46,752 bases of DNA from Clostridia bacterium (GCA_017531385.1 JAFXLD010000070.1:1-46752), one strand, 5' to 3'; shown: positions 39,822 to 46,752, numbered from the stretch's first letter. The notes: generated from the letters alone by a model not told the origin. A program made the numbers and translations.

Positions 39822-40636
39822 AATATCTCCTCTTTTTTGTATTCAGGCAATACATAATTTATTTCAGTATCTGCTTTATATGTAAAACCTGCAATTGTTC
39901 CTTGATAATATAATGCTTTGAAGCTGATATCCTTGTTTCTTCTTGCATTCCATGCCATATTTTTAATATCATTTCTGTGCGGTTTTCTGTTCGTCTCTTT
40001 GCAATACTCTTTCCATACACCGTAAAGCTCTTTTATCTGCGGCTTGTTATATGGATTAATACTTATTAAATCAACAGGCTTTACAAGCTGAGAAACAGCT
40101 GTATCAATTTCCGTTGTATGCTCATTCTGTAACAGATGCTTTATGTATACAAAATAATGTCCCCATCCCTGATGAAAGCCTGTATCACTGTATCCCATTG
40201 CTTTTCAGAATGGGATTCCGTATACGGGGTCAGGGAACAGCATAACTGTTCCTGTCCCATTATCGTTGAATATATTTTCTATGTGCCCGTTCAGGATTCT
40301 GCCGTAGCCTTTCCGTCTGTGCTTCGGTGAAATGTAAAAATCATTGACTGAACCATATTTATACGGAATGTCAAAGAAGTCCTTTGAGGATGTTGAAATT
40401 GATGTGAAACCGATTAATTTTTCACCTGACTGCATAACTATAAAATAATCCGAATCACTATCTGACACCCTTGAAATTAAATCGTCAAAAAGCTTAAAAA
40501 ACATTTTCCTGTTACCGGGTGCTTCACCGTGGTTGCGAAGTGTCTGTATTTTATATTTTGCAAAGATTTTTCTGAGATTTCTGAACTGATTAATGTTTTC
40601 TGCAGTAATGCTTGTGAAATTAATGTCTGTATTCAT
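39818..40636 (-). pseudogene. GNAT-family acetyltransferase interrupted by an in-frame TGA
   Basis: The first gene after the leader at 40637-40836. One continuous frame of 272 codons is broken by TGA at 40207-40205. Before it the protein ends DPVYGIPF; after it the frame continues KAMGYSDTGFHQGWGHYF. In GNAT proteins this junction normally reads F-W-K-A-x-G-Y, so TGA stands where TGG (Trp) is expected. The upstream 143 residues contain VNDFYISPKHRRKGYGRILN, the acetyl-CoA loop. The downstream 126 residues hold the end of the GNAT fold and about 100 further residues. It may be a nonsense-mutated pseudogene, a sequencing error, or a read-through gene. Neighbours use TGA as a normal stop and TGG for Trp, so the standard code applies. 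Confidence 0.8.
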
Positions 40637-40654
40637 TGATGTCCTCTTTCTTAT

Positions 40655-40690
40655 AAAAAATTAAAAGCACCTCCGAAACCGAAGATGCCT
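40655..40690 (-). terminator. Attenuator terminator upstream of the GNAT operon
   Basis: On the minus strand, GCATCTTCG / CGGAGGTGC pair with two G-U wobbles (plus coordinates 40667-40675 and 40680-40688), followed by TTTTAATTTTTT. Read on the plus strand the wobbles become mismatches, showing the minus strand is the functional one. Confidence 0.75.
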
Positions 40691-40717
40691 TGTTAATTCA
40701 GAAAGATATGTATTACA

Positions 40718-40774
40718 TCAATCACAAACGGACAAAAGGGCATTTCGATTTCGTAAGATAATTGTCATTGTCAT
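40718..40774 (-). CDS. Leader peptide of the modification operon
   Basis: ATG at 40774 is preceded by GCAGGTGG. The 18-residue product is MTMTIILRNRNALLSVCD, ending at TGA 40718-40720. It lies between a consensus promoter and a terminator, with its codons forming strands of the competing hairpins. Its likely job is to position ribosomes rather than to act as a peptide. Confidence 0.65.
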   Translation of the reverse strand: MTMTIILRNRNALLSVCD

Positions 40775-40897
40775 TTTGTCCACCTGCCTTTCAGTAATGT
40801 TGATATGAGTATAACACTCCATGCAAAAAATGTCAATCAAAAATTAAAATGCAAAAAATAAGAATAGATATCAAATTTATCAGAAATCTTTCATAAT

Positions 40898-40942
40898 TAG
40901 TGTGTCACCGAGAACCTGAATTAATTGTTCCGGGACACACTA
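40898..40942. repeat. Hairpin between divergently regulated units
   Basis: TAGTGTGTC (40898-40906) and GACACACTA (40934-40942) form a 9-bp stem extended by CCG/CGG and GAAC/GTTC, with five T residues after it on the plus strand. It lies downstream of the minus-strand beta-helix gene (stop at 41030). The T tract faces the other way, so its role as a terminator for that gene is doubtful. Nothing else is recognisable in 40837-41029. Confidence 0.4.
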
Positions 40943-41029
40943 TTTTTGCAAGTTCTTATATTAAGGCTTTTTACCGAAAGTCTCCTTAATCGAAGGGGGT
41001 CTCATCAGTTGAAATCTGCTCATTTGATA

Positions 41030-42193
41030 TTATTTTTTTAGATTCTTTTTTATGTAAACAAAATTAGCAACCGTAACAAGAACAAGCATACCGATAAAAA
41101 CACCAGACAAGATTAAAAGTTGCTCCAGGGTGATTTGGTTTTCAAGATACTTTTTATATGTATTGTCTTTTGTATCAGCCTGAATTTCAATGTTTTCAAT
41201 AATACCGTTACCGCCGTTTTCACCTACAGTAAGAACTACATTTTCGCAATCAGCACCAAAACCTGCTTTGAAATTTGTAATGGTAGCGTTGAACTGCTTG
41301 TCGGCTCTGAATGCTGTGTGCTTTTCACCCTGCGGTGAATACCAGAAGCAATAACAATCGTTATAAAAGTTTTCACCCCAATCGGTTGTGCGGAAACTGA
41401 TTGCAAACTGGTCGCTGTAACAGTAATCATACCAGTTGTTGCCTGCTTCATCAAGGAATCCGCAACTGTTCTGATAATCTGTATAATCCGAATAATAAAG
41501 CGGATGGACATTTCTCATCATATTGCCTGCTGCTTTAAGGTGAACACCTGTGAAAATGTTGCCTATTCTGACATTTGTAATAGTGTTGTCGTGCCCTTCA
41601 ATAAGAATACCGACGGAATCTGTTTTTCCCGTGCCGATGATATTCACACCGAAAATATCAGCATCGGAAGAACCGCTGTTTGCTCCGTTCATAATATGAA
41701 GACCGACAACCGTGTTTTTTATTGAAACATTCCGTATGGCGGTTTCACGTCCGCTGTTTATTGAAACACCGTTTGCAACTGAGCTTCCGTCAATAATTCC
41801 GCCTTCAAGAGAGTAGTTACTGCCGTTTGTTGCAGTTTCATTTGCAGGGTCTTTGCCTCCTAACTGAACTATGGCTTCACCTGCTTTCCAATCTTCTGTT
41901 GCTTTGAGAACGGCAAAATCCGAAAGTTCAATAGACACACTTTTTGTCGGGTCTGCAGGAGTGTATATGGGATTGCCGAGAAGATACTCACCGTCGGGGA
42001 AATAAATTGTTCTGTTGGGATTGCTGTCAATTAGTTTCTGAATTTCATCTGCAATATCATTACCGCTGTCTGCTTTGACAGTATCGGTGACAACAATATA
42101 ACCTTTGTCTTCTGCAGCGGTAACAGCTACTGAAAATGAAAACAACACAACTGTAACCATAACACAGGCAAAAAGCCTTTTTGTAATATTCAT
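41030..42193 (-). CDS. Secreted, membrane-anchored parallel beta-helix protein
   Basis: A 387-residue protein with a signal peptide (MNITKRLFACVMVTVVLFSF, cleavage near VTAAE). The pectate-lyase-superfamily start NPNRTIYFPDGEYLLGNPIY is typical of polygalacturonase/PL right-handed beta-helices. It is followed by repeated rungs such as VSINSGRETAIRNVSIKNTV and NTITNVRIGNIFTGVHLKAA. A C-terminal membrane helix (LLILSGVFIGMLVLVTVANF) with a lysine-rich tail anchors it outside the cell. It may bind or cleave a polysaccharide, but no catalytic cluster is obvious. AGGAGG precedes the ATG by about 8 nt. Confidence 0.82.
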   Translation of the reverse strand: MNITKRLFACVMVTVVLFSFSVAVTAAEDKGYIVVTDTVKADSGNDIADEIQKLIDSNPNRTIYFPDGEYLLGNPIYTPADPTKSVSIELSDFAVLKATEDWKAGEAIVQLGGKDPANETATNGSNYSLEGGIIDGSSVANGVSINSGRETAIRNVSIKNTVVGLHIMNGANSGSSDADIFGVNIIGTGKTDSVGILIEGHDNTITNVRIGNIFTGVHLKAAGNMMRNVHPLYYSDYTDYQNSCGFLDEAGNNWYDYCYSDQFAISFRTTDWGENFYNDCYCFWYSPQGEKHTAFRADKQFNATITNFKAGFGADCENVVLTVGENGGNGIIENIEIQADTKDNTYKKYLENQITLEQLLILSGVFIGMLVLVTVANFVYIKKNLKK

Positions 42194-42234
42194 TGTATAA
42201 ACCTCCTGATTTTTTTAATACTGCTCATAATTGA

Positions 42235-42263
42235 ATCTTAACATAAATTTTCAAAGTATTCAA
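42235..42263 (-). promoter_or_regulatory. Probable sigma-A promoter of the beta-helix gene
   Basis: On the minus strand: TTGAAT (42263-42258), a 17-bp spacer and TAAGAT (42240-42235), about 40 bp before the ATG at 42193. Confidence 0.45.
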
Positions 42264-42299
42264 CAGTGATTTGATATGCAGATATTTTTTATTTAATGC

Positions 42300-42328
42300 T
42301 TGACAATCGGGAATTGATGTGATATAGT
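42300..42328 (+). promoter_or_regulatory. Sigma-A promoter of the plus-strand modification operon
   Basis: TTGACA (42300-42305), a 17-bp spacer and TATAGT (42323-42328). Confidence 0.75.
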
Positions 42329-42357
42329 AACGAAAATGCAAAGAGAGGTAAATTGCT

Positions 42358-42471
42358 TTGAATACATATCTTGTCTTTAATTTTGATATGGATATGCATT
42401 GGCTTGCACAGTATGATTATCAGTCATCTACTGGCAGGCTTATACCTCTATATTCATATCGAGACAGATAG
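42358..42471 (+). CDS. Leader peptide of the plus-strand modification operon
   Basis: TTG at 42358, 9 nt after AGAGAGG, opens a 37-codon frame beginning MNTYLVFNFDMDMHWLAQYD and ending LYSYRDR at TAG 42469-42471. The strand-2 antiterminator sequence lies in its Arg-Leu-Ile-Pro-Leu codons. TTG starts are common elsewhere in this window. Confidence 0.55.
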   Translation: MNTYLVFNFDMDMHWLAQYDYQSSTGRLIPLYSYRDR

Positions 42472-42493
42472 TATTGTATTTCCATATGTTTAT

Positions 42494-42534
42494 AACGGTG
42501 TAAGTTGCTGCAGAAACTTACACCGTTTATTTTT
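42494..42534 (+). terminator. Attenuator terminator upstream of the methyltransferase gene
   Basis: AACGGTGTAAGTT (42494-42506) and AACTTACACCGTT (42515-42527) form a perfect 13-bp stem followed by TATTTTTAT, 14 bp before the SD of the first gene. Confidence 0.88.
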
Positions 42535-42554
42535 ATATCCAAAGGAGAATTTTT

Positions 42555-43388
42555 ATGAGATTATTTGATTTAATCAAAAAGAAATTTTTTAAAAAGCAAC
42601 CTGTGAAAACAGGTAATCACCTTGTCGATTTCTATAACCGTATTGATGAAGATTCACGTCTTTTATCCAAACACGGAAGAATTGAATTTCTGACAACCGT
42701 GAAATATGTCGAAAAGTATCTGAAAGACGGTATGAAAATTATGGAAATCGGTGCGGCTACGGGCAGATACTCGCATTATTTTGCTCAGAAAGGCTTTGAG
42801 GTTGATGCCGTTGAGCTTGTTGAACATAATATCGAGATTTTCAAAACAAACACAAAGCCCGGCGAAAAGGTGAATATCAGGCAGGGCAACGCACTTGATT
42901 TATCGGATTATGAGGATAACACTTACGACATCACTCTGCTTTTAGGTCCGATGTATCATCTGTATACCGAAGAAGACCAGAAAAAAGCTCTGTCGGAGGC
43001 AATCCGTATAACAAAACCGAACGGTTTTATTTTTGTTGCATACTGTATGCTTGACCCTTCGATATTCGGGTGTTTTAAAAACAACAGAATCGACAAGCTG
43101 ATTGAAGAAGGCGAGTTTGACCCTGTTACCTTGGAAGCATATTTTCCTCCGCACGGAATTTTTAAGGTGTACTTAAAAGATGAAATTTTTGATTTAACAA
43201 AGATTTTTAATGTGGAAAGATTGTATTTTCTTGCAACCGACGGTTATACCTGTCATATGAAAGAAGCTGTTGACCAAATGGATGAAGAAACCTATGAATT
43301 GTATCTGAAATATCATTTCAAGACCTGCGAAAGGCAGGATTTAGTCGGAATGTCGCACCACACGCTTGATGTGTTGAGAAAGGAGTAA
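42555..43388 (+). CDS. Class I SAM-dependent methyltransferase
   Basis: A 277-residue methyltransferase with a basic N-terminus (MRLFDLIKKKFFKKQPVKTG). Motif I is IMEIGAATGRYSHYFAQKGF, followed by VDAVELVEHNIEIF, DLSDYEDNTYDITLLLGPMY and EAIRITKPNGFIFVAYCML. These bind S-adenosylmethionine. Nothing marks it as an rRNA methylase, so a small molecule is the likelier acceptor. AAAGGAG precedes the ATG. It is the first gene behind the attenuator at 42329-42554. Confidence 0.88.
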   Translation: MRLFDLIKKKFFKKQPVKTGNHLVDFYNRIDEDSRLLSKHGRIEFLTTVKYVEKYLKDGMKIMEIGAATGRYSHYFAQKGFEVDAVELVEHNIEIFKTNTKPGEKVNIRQGNALDLSDYEDNTYDITLLLGPMYHLYTEEDQKKALSEAIRITKPNGFIFVAYCMLDPSIFGCFKNNRIDKLIEEGEFDPVTLEAYFPPHGIFKVYLKDEIFDLTKIFNVERLYFLATDGYTCHMKEAVDQMDEETYELYLKYHFKTCERQDLVGMSHHTLDVLRKE

Positions 43389-43393
43389 AAATT

Positions 43394-44518
43394 ATGATTA
43401 CATATCCGAATTATGAAAAAAGTATTCTTTCAATCGCTTCGTCTGTTTTAAATCATTTTGGAGTTAAAGACTGCCAACATACAACCTTGCCTGAATTTGA
43501 TGAACTCCTGAACAAGGATTATAAAAATGTTATCGTTATGCTCTTTGACGGTTTGGGAGTTTCGGCAATAAATGAACATCTTAGTGAAAATGATTTCTTG
43601 CGAAAACATTTTGTCTGCCCGATTTCTTCAGTGTTTCCGTCAACAACTGTTGCAGCAACAACTTCGATTGAAAGCGGATATTCTCCTGTCGAAACAGCCT
43701 GGCTTGGCTGGGATTTGTACTTTTATGAAATAGGTGAGAATATAGCCGTATTTCGTAACACCTTACAAAGAAACGGTGAACCTGCGGCAGATTATAATGT
43801 GGCTTGGAAGTATATTCCATACAAAAGAATCTTTGAACGGATTGAAGAAGTAAACGGCAAAGGCTCGGCTCATTGTGTTTCACCGTTTTCAAAATATCAT
43901 TCAAAAAGCGTACATGATATTTGCAAAGTAATAAAACGGCTGTCAAGAAAAAGACAGAAGAAATACATTTATTCCTATTGGTATCAGCCCGATAAAACAA
44001 TGCACGATTACGGAGTGAAAAGCAGGCAGGCACACGAACAGATTTTATTGATTAATAAAGAGATTGAGAGGCTTTGTAAGCAACTTAAAAACTCGCTTGT
44101 TATCATCACCGCAGACCACGGACTGTGTGACAGCATAAATGAATATCTCGAGGATTATCCCGAGCTTTCCGCAATGCTGAAAATTCCGCCGTCAATTGAG
44201 CCAAGCAGAGCTCTGAGCTTTTTTGTTAAAGACGGTATGCAGGAAGAATTCAGAAATGAGTTCAATAAGCATTTTGGCGATTCTTTCAGGCTTATGACTA
44301 AAGAAGAAGTATTCCGTGAAAATCTTTTGGGATTTGGTATACCTCACCCGAGAACCTATGATTTTGTAGGTGATTTTCTTGCCATAGCAACGGGTGAAAA
44401 ATCATTACTTATAGAACGTGAAGAGCATACATTTATCGGTGTTCATGCCGGTCTTACCGAAGAAGAAATGACAGTGCCGTTTATCGCAATAGAAACAAAG
44501 AAAAGGAGTACAAAATGA
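43394..44518 (+). CDS. Alkaline-phosphatase-superfamily phosphodiesterase/nucleotide pyrophosphatase-like protein
   Basis: A 374-residue protein with the metal-binding and nucleophile motifs of the type I phosphodiesterase family: VIVMLFDGLGV (Asp52), SSVFPSTTVAATTSIESGY with the nucleophile Thr around 84-85, YWYQPDKTMHDYGVKS, IITADHGLCD and GVHAGLTEEEM. No signal peptide is visible, so unlike many relatives it appears cytoplasmic. It may hydrolyse a phosphodiester or phosphate of a nucleotide or small molecule. It sits 5 bp after the methyltransferase and overlaps the next GNAT by 4 bp. Confidence 0.87.
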   Translation: MITYPNYEKSILSIASSVLNHFGVKDCQHTTLPEFDELLNKDYKNVIVMLFDGLGVSAINEHLSENDFLRKHFVCPISSVFPSTTVAATTSIESGYSPVETAWLGWDLYFYEIGENIAVFRNTLQRNGEPAADYNVAWKYIPYKRIFERIEEVNGKGSAHCVSPFSKYHSKSVHDICKVIKRLSRKRQKKYIYSYWYQPDKTMHDYGVKSRQAHEQILLINKEIERLCKQLKNSLVIITADHGLCDSINEYLEDYPELSAMLKIPPSIEPSRALSFFVKDGMQEEFRNEFNKHFGDSFRLMTKEEVFRENLLGFGIPHPRTYDFVGDFLAIATGEKSLLIEREEHTFIGVHAGLTEEEMTVPFIAIETKKRSTK

Positions 44519-45066
44519 ATCAAACGAATCAAGAATTGTATTATGAAAGAACTCCCGTTCTTGAAACAGAACGGCTGATTTTAAGACCGATAACCCCCGA
44601 AGATGCTGAAGCAGCATTTGTTTGGCTCAGCGATGAAAGAGTCAATAAATTCATGCCGTACAATCTTTATAAAAACATTGATGAGGTTTTGCATTGGATA
44701 AATGTAATACTTCCCGAAGACGAGAATTATCATTGGGGTTTTGTGCTTAAAGAAAGCAATCTTTTAATCGGAAGCGGAAGCATAGGCCCTCACAAAGGCA
44801 ACCCTGACGAGTGGGGATTCGGATACAATATTCGTTCTGACTATTGGAACAAAGGATTAACAACCGAAGCGACAAAAAGAATGATTGAATTTGCCCATGA
44901 CGAACATGGTATAAAAGACTTTGTTTCAGACCATGCGATTGATAATCCTGCATCGGGCAGAGTTATGGAAAAGTGTGGGTTGGTATTTGACCGGTATGGG
45001 GAATACAGCACCTTTGACGGTACGCAAACCTTTAAAGCAAAATTTTATAAAATGCATCTGGAGTGA
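44515..45066 (+). CDS. GNAT acetyltransferase of the RimJ/RimL type
   Basis: A 183-residue GNAT with the RimJ/RimL opening PVLETERLILRPITPEDAEA, a central FGYNIRSDYWNKGLTTEATK (acetyl-CoA loop WNKGLT) and DHAIDNPASGRVMEKCGLVF. Members acetylate ribosomal-protein N-termini or small amines including aminoglycosides and other drugs. Its ATG overlaps the stop of the phosphodiesterase gene (ATGA). Confidence 0.9.
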   Translation: MNQTNQELYYERTPVLETERLILRPITPEDAEAAFVWLSDERVNKFMPYNLYKNIDEVLHWINVILPEDENYHWGFVLKESNLLIGSGSIGPHKGNPDEWGFGYNIRSDYWNKGLTTEATKRMIEFAHDEHGIKDFVSDHAIDNPASGRVMEKCGLVFDRYGEYSTFDGTQTFKAKFYKMHLE

Positions 45067-45072
45067 TGATTT

Positions 45073-45837
45073 ATGATAGTGAAGAATATTGATAATGGTA
45101 ATTCTTTTGACTTTGGCAAAACCTCTTCGGAATATGCAAAATACAGAGATATTTATCCTGAAATAATGTATAAAAAACTGTATGCCCTCGGTGTGGGGAA
45201 AGAAAACAGCAATTGGCTTGATATAGGTACAGGAACGGGTGTTCTGCCATTTAACCTTTGTAGCTACGGTGCAGATATAACAGGTATTGATATTTCTGAA
45301 AGTCAGATTGAAGTTGCAAAAGCATTGGCAGTTGAAAAAGGTGTCCATAATGTAAAATTCCTTGTTTCACCTGCAGAAACAACGCCTTTTGAAGATAACA
45401 GTTTTGATTGTATTACTGCTGCACAGTGCTTCTGGTATTTTGACAGAGATAGCATAATTGATGAAATCAAGCGACTCATTAAGCCCGGGGGAGTATTTGT
45501 TAAGATTTATATGAGTTATACTCTTGATGATGAGATTGCTGAAAAATCTCACGAACTTGTAAAGAAAATGAACAAAAACTGGACTCCCGGGGCATCCGGT
45601 TCAAAAGATATGTATAATCACCCTTTTGAGAATGGCACGCTTGATATTTTTGAGTACAGAATACCATTCACAAGAGAAAGCTGGCACGGCAGAATGTTGG
45701 CTTGTCGTGGCACAATGGCTTCTATGGATGAAAAGACATTGGCAGAATGGAACATAAAGCATAATGAGTTACTTGCAGAGTTTCCCGAAACATTTGAAAT
45801 AGAACATAAAGTTTATATTGCGTTATATCGGCTGTAA
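45073..45837 (+). CDS. Class I SAM-dependent methyltransferase
   Basis: A 254-residue methyltransferase: WLDIGTGTGVLPFNLCSYGA (motif I), ITGIDISESQIEVAKALAVE, FEDNSFDCITAAQCFWYFDR and LIKPGGVFVKIYMSYT, as in the UbiE/Methyltransf_11 group. GTGATGATTT precedes the ATG with no strong SD, suggesting coupling to the GNAT gene 6 bp upstream. Last gene of the plus-strand operon, followed by a hairpin shared with the right-edge gene. Confidence 0.9.
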   Translation: MIVKNIDNGNSFDFGKTSSEYAKYRDIYPEIMYKKLYALGVGKENSNWLDIGTGTGVLPFNLCSYGADITGIDISESQIEVAKALAVEKGVHNVKFLVSPAETTPFEDNSFDCITAAQCFWYFDRDSIIDEIKRLIKPGGVFVKIYMSYTLDDEIAEKSHELVKKMNKNWTPGASGSKDMYNHPFENGTLDIFEYRIPFTRESWHGRMLACRGTMASMDEKTLAEWNIKHNELLAEFPETFEIEHKVYIALYRL

Positions 45838-45851
45838 GGATATTTGCATTG

Positions 45852-45884
45852 AAAAATCCCCACCTCTTTCGAGGCAGGGAAAAT
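45852..45884. terminator. Bidirectional intrinsic terminator
   Basis: A stem TCCC..CCTC / GAGG..GGGA with a two-base internal loop lies between A-rich and T-rich flanks (45857-45880). It lies between the convergent methyltransferase and GGGtGRT genes. Confidence 0.75.
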
Positions 45885-45908
45885 GGCTATATATAGCGAT
45901 TTTTAATC

Positions 45909-46752
45909 TTATTTAGCGCTTTCTTCAACTGCAACTGCGCAAGCAACTGTAGCACCAACCATGGGGTTGTTACCCATACCGATAAGACCCATCATCTCAA
46001 CGTGAGCGGGAACTGATGAAGAACCTGCGAACTGAGCGTCTGAGTGCATTCTGCCCATAGTATCTGTCATACCGTAGGAAGCGGGGCCTGCTGCCATGTT
46101 GTCGGGATGAAGTGTACGGCCTGTACCGCCGCCTGAAGCAACTGAGAAATACTTAACGCCGTTCTCGTTACACCATTTCTTGTATGTGCCTGCAACGGGA
46201 TGCTGGAAACGAGTGGGGTTAGTTGTTTTGCCTGTGATGGAAACGCCAACGTTCTCAAGTCTCATGATAGCAACACCTTCGGGAACATTGTCTGAACCGT
46301 AGCAACGAACCTTAGCTCTGTCACCTGTTGAGTAAGCTGTTTCTTCAACAACCTTAACTTCTTCTGCGTAAGGATCGAACTCTGTCTTGCAGTATGTGAA
46401 GCCGTTGATTCTTGAAATGATCATAGCTGCATCCTTGCCGAGACCGTTGAGGATAACGCGGAGAGGCTTTGTTCTAACCTTGTTAGCGTTAAGAGCGATT
46501 TTGATAGCGCCTTCAGCAGCAGCAAATGATTCGTGACCTGCAAGGAAGCAGAAGCACTCTGTTTCGTCTGAAAGAAGCATCTTACCAAGGTTACCGTGGC
46601 CAAGACCAACCTTTCTGTTGTCAGCAACAGAACCCTTGATGCAGAATGCCTGAAGGCCGATACCGATAGCTGCAGCTGCGTCAGCAGCCTTTGTGCAACC
46701 CATCTTGATTGCGATAGCGCAACCTACTGTGTAAGCCCATATTGCGTTTTCA
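45909..46752 (-). CDS. GGGtGRT-family protein (5' truncated by window edge)
   Basis: 281 residues are visible; the frame is still open at base 46752, so the start lies outside. The family-naming segment SGGGTGRTLHPDNMAAGPAS is followed by YGMTDTMGRMHSDAQFAGSS and GLIGMGNNPMVGATVACAVA. These residues define an uncharacterised but strongly conserved family in anaerobic Firmicutes. Codon use is as biased as in tuf, implying high expression. The function is not established. The alanine/glycine-rich N-terminal part (KAADAAAAIGIGLQAFCIKG) suggests an enzyme with a nucleotide or cofactor pocket, but this is only an impression. Confidence 0.9.
   Translation of the reverse strand, partial: ENAIWAYTVGCAIAIKMGCTKAADAAAAIGIGLQAFCIKGSVADNRKVGLGHGNLGKMLLSDETECFCFLAGHESFAAAEGAIKIALNANKVRTKPLRVILNGLGKDAAMIISRINGFTYCKTEFDPYAEEVKVVEETAYSTGDRAKVRCYGSDNVPEGVAIMRLENVGVSITGKTTNPTRFQHPVAGTYKKWCNENGVKYFSVASGGGTGRTLHPDNMAAGPASYGMTDTMGRMHSDAQFAGSSSVPAHVEMMGLIGMGNNPMVGATVACAVAVEESAK

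Larger units (their letters stand above)
40637..40836 (-). promoter_or_regulatory. Attenuator leader of the minus-strand modification operon
   Basis: The promoter on the minus strand is TTGACA (40836-40831), 17 bp, TATACT (40813-40808). A leader ORF follows, then an intrinsic terminator before the first gene. Two alternative pairings exist. GGACAAAA at the leader-ORF start pairs with TTTTGTCC near its end (minus-strand bases 40781-40774 with 40737-40730). CGAAATGCCCTT (40747-40736) can instead pair with AAGGCATCTTCG (40691-40680), the 5' arm of the terminator. This gives 1:2, 2:3 and 3:4 structures as in ribosome-dependent attenuation. A ribosome stalled early in the leader ORF would free strand 2 and let transcription continue. 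Confidence 0.75.
42329..42554 (+). promoter_or_regulatory. Attenuator leader of the plus-strand modification operon
   Basis: The leader holds an SD (AGAGAGG, 42342-42348), a leader ORF and an intrinsic terminator placed before the SD of the first gene. Competing pairings are visible. GAGGTA (42345-42350, part of the leader SD) pairs with TACCTC (42443-42448). CTTATACC (42439-42446) can pair with GGTGTAAG (42498-42505), the 5' arm of the terminator, with one G-U. This repeats the 1:2 / 2:3 / 3:4 logic of the other operon leader with unrelated sequence. Confidence 0.7.

Noticed and set aside
40205-40207. TGA as selenocysteine or as a reassigned Trp codon
   Set aside because: No SECIS-like hairpin is evident right after the TGA, and other genes in the window end with TGA and use TGG for Trp. 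Nonsense mutation or sequence error is simpler.
33455-40636. Integron-like cassette array
   Set aside because: The genes are small and resistance-like, but gaps are 0-45 bp, no attC-like imperfect palindromes separate them, and no integrase is present. A plain operon explains the layout.
42371-42568. 65-codon plus-strand frame overlapping the leader ORF and terminator upstream of the methyltransferase
   Set aside because: It lacks an SD and crosses the terminator and the methyltransferase start. The 42358 frame has a well-placed SD and fits the leader-peptide position.
1-46752. tRNA, rRNA, CRISPR arrays, prophage or transposase genes
   Set aside because: No cloverleaf-like TTCGA-containing segments, regularly spaced direct repeats, or integrase/transposase/capsid-like proteins were seen on either strand.

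Overview
The window looks like a chromosomal segment of a low-to-moderate GC member of the class Clostridia, most likely a gut Oscillospiraceae/Ruminococcaceae relative. The evidence is strong AGGAGG-type ribosome binding sites, frequent TTG starts, consensus sigma-A promoters with 17-bp spacers, a T-box leader, two ECF sigma/anti-sigma pairs, and highly biased codon use in two edge genes (tuf at the left, a GGGtGRT-family gene at the right). Both edge genes run off the window. No tRNA, rRNA, CRISPR array, transposase or phage structural gene was seen.

Layout. 1-7.3 kb: end of tuf; a small frameshifted XRE regulator divergent from an AT-rich lipoprotein gene; then minus-strand genes for an alpha/beta hydrolase, an NAD-dependent epimerase, a type 2 glycerate kinase and a metallophosphoesterase. 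7.4-10.8 kb: a plus-strand housekeeping operon (CorC/HlyC-type CBS membrane protein, lgt, folD). 10.8-13.2 kb: an orphan corrinoid-activation (RACE/DUF4445) protein and a GH43-like protein. 13.2-21.4 kb: a region rich in non-coding structure. It holds a MITE-like repeat, two paralogous RNA elements (about 13.39-13.93 and 19.03-19.49 kb), a polytopic membrane protein, an ECF sigma/anti-sigma pair, a secreted Ig/InlB-like surface protein with a structured leader, and a cation:proton antiporter. 21.1-23.3 kb: a T-box leader (probably Phe) controlling a phenylacetate-CoA ligase and a tandem-ACT protein. 23.4-33.4 kb: a second ECF sigma/anti-sigma pair; an amino acid permease with a C-S lyase/redoxin fusion; a divergent class I glutamine amidotransferase-like hydrolase; an MFS carrier with a GH106-like glycosidase.

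33.4-45.8 kb is the most accessory-looking part. A minus-strand operon of about 7 kb packs GNAT acetyltransferases, small P-loop kinases, a methyltransferase, a TIM-barrel isomerase and an HExxH-GNAT fusion. A short plus-strand operon carries two methyltransferases, an alkaline-phosphatase-superfamily enzyme and another GNAT. A beta-helix surface protein lies between them. Each operon is preceded by a promoter, a short leader ORF, alternative RNA pairings and an intrinsic terminator placed before the first gene. That is the arrangement of ribosome-dependent attenuators in antibiotic-inducible resistance genes. I infer two separately attenuated small-molecule-modification islands.

The most novel-looking feature is the pair of RNA elements. 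Both copies share about 200 bp of promoter region: divergent promoters, three ATACAAA-type repeats at identical spacings, and a hairpin at the outer end. Both begin with a three-codon ORF (Met-Tyr-Arg-stop), carry structured A-rich RNA, and end with a 10-codon ORF of pattern MxLDxKxEQK overlapping a covarying terminator. Neither has a recognisable protein gene downstream on the same strand. I do not recognise this as a known RNA family.
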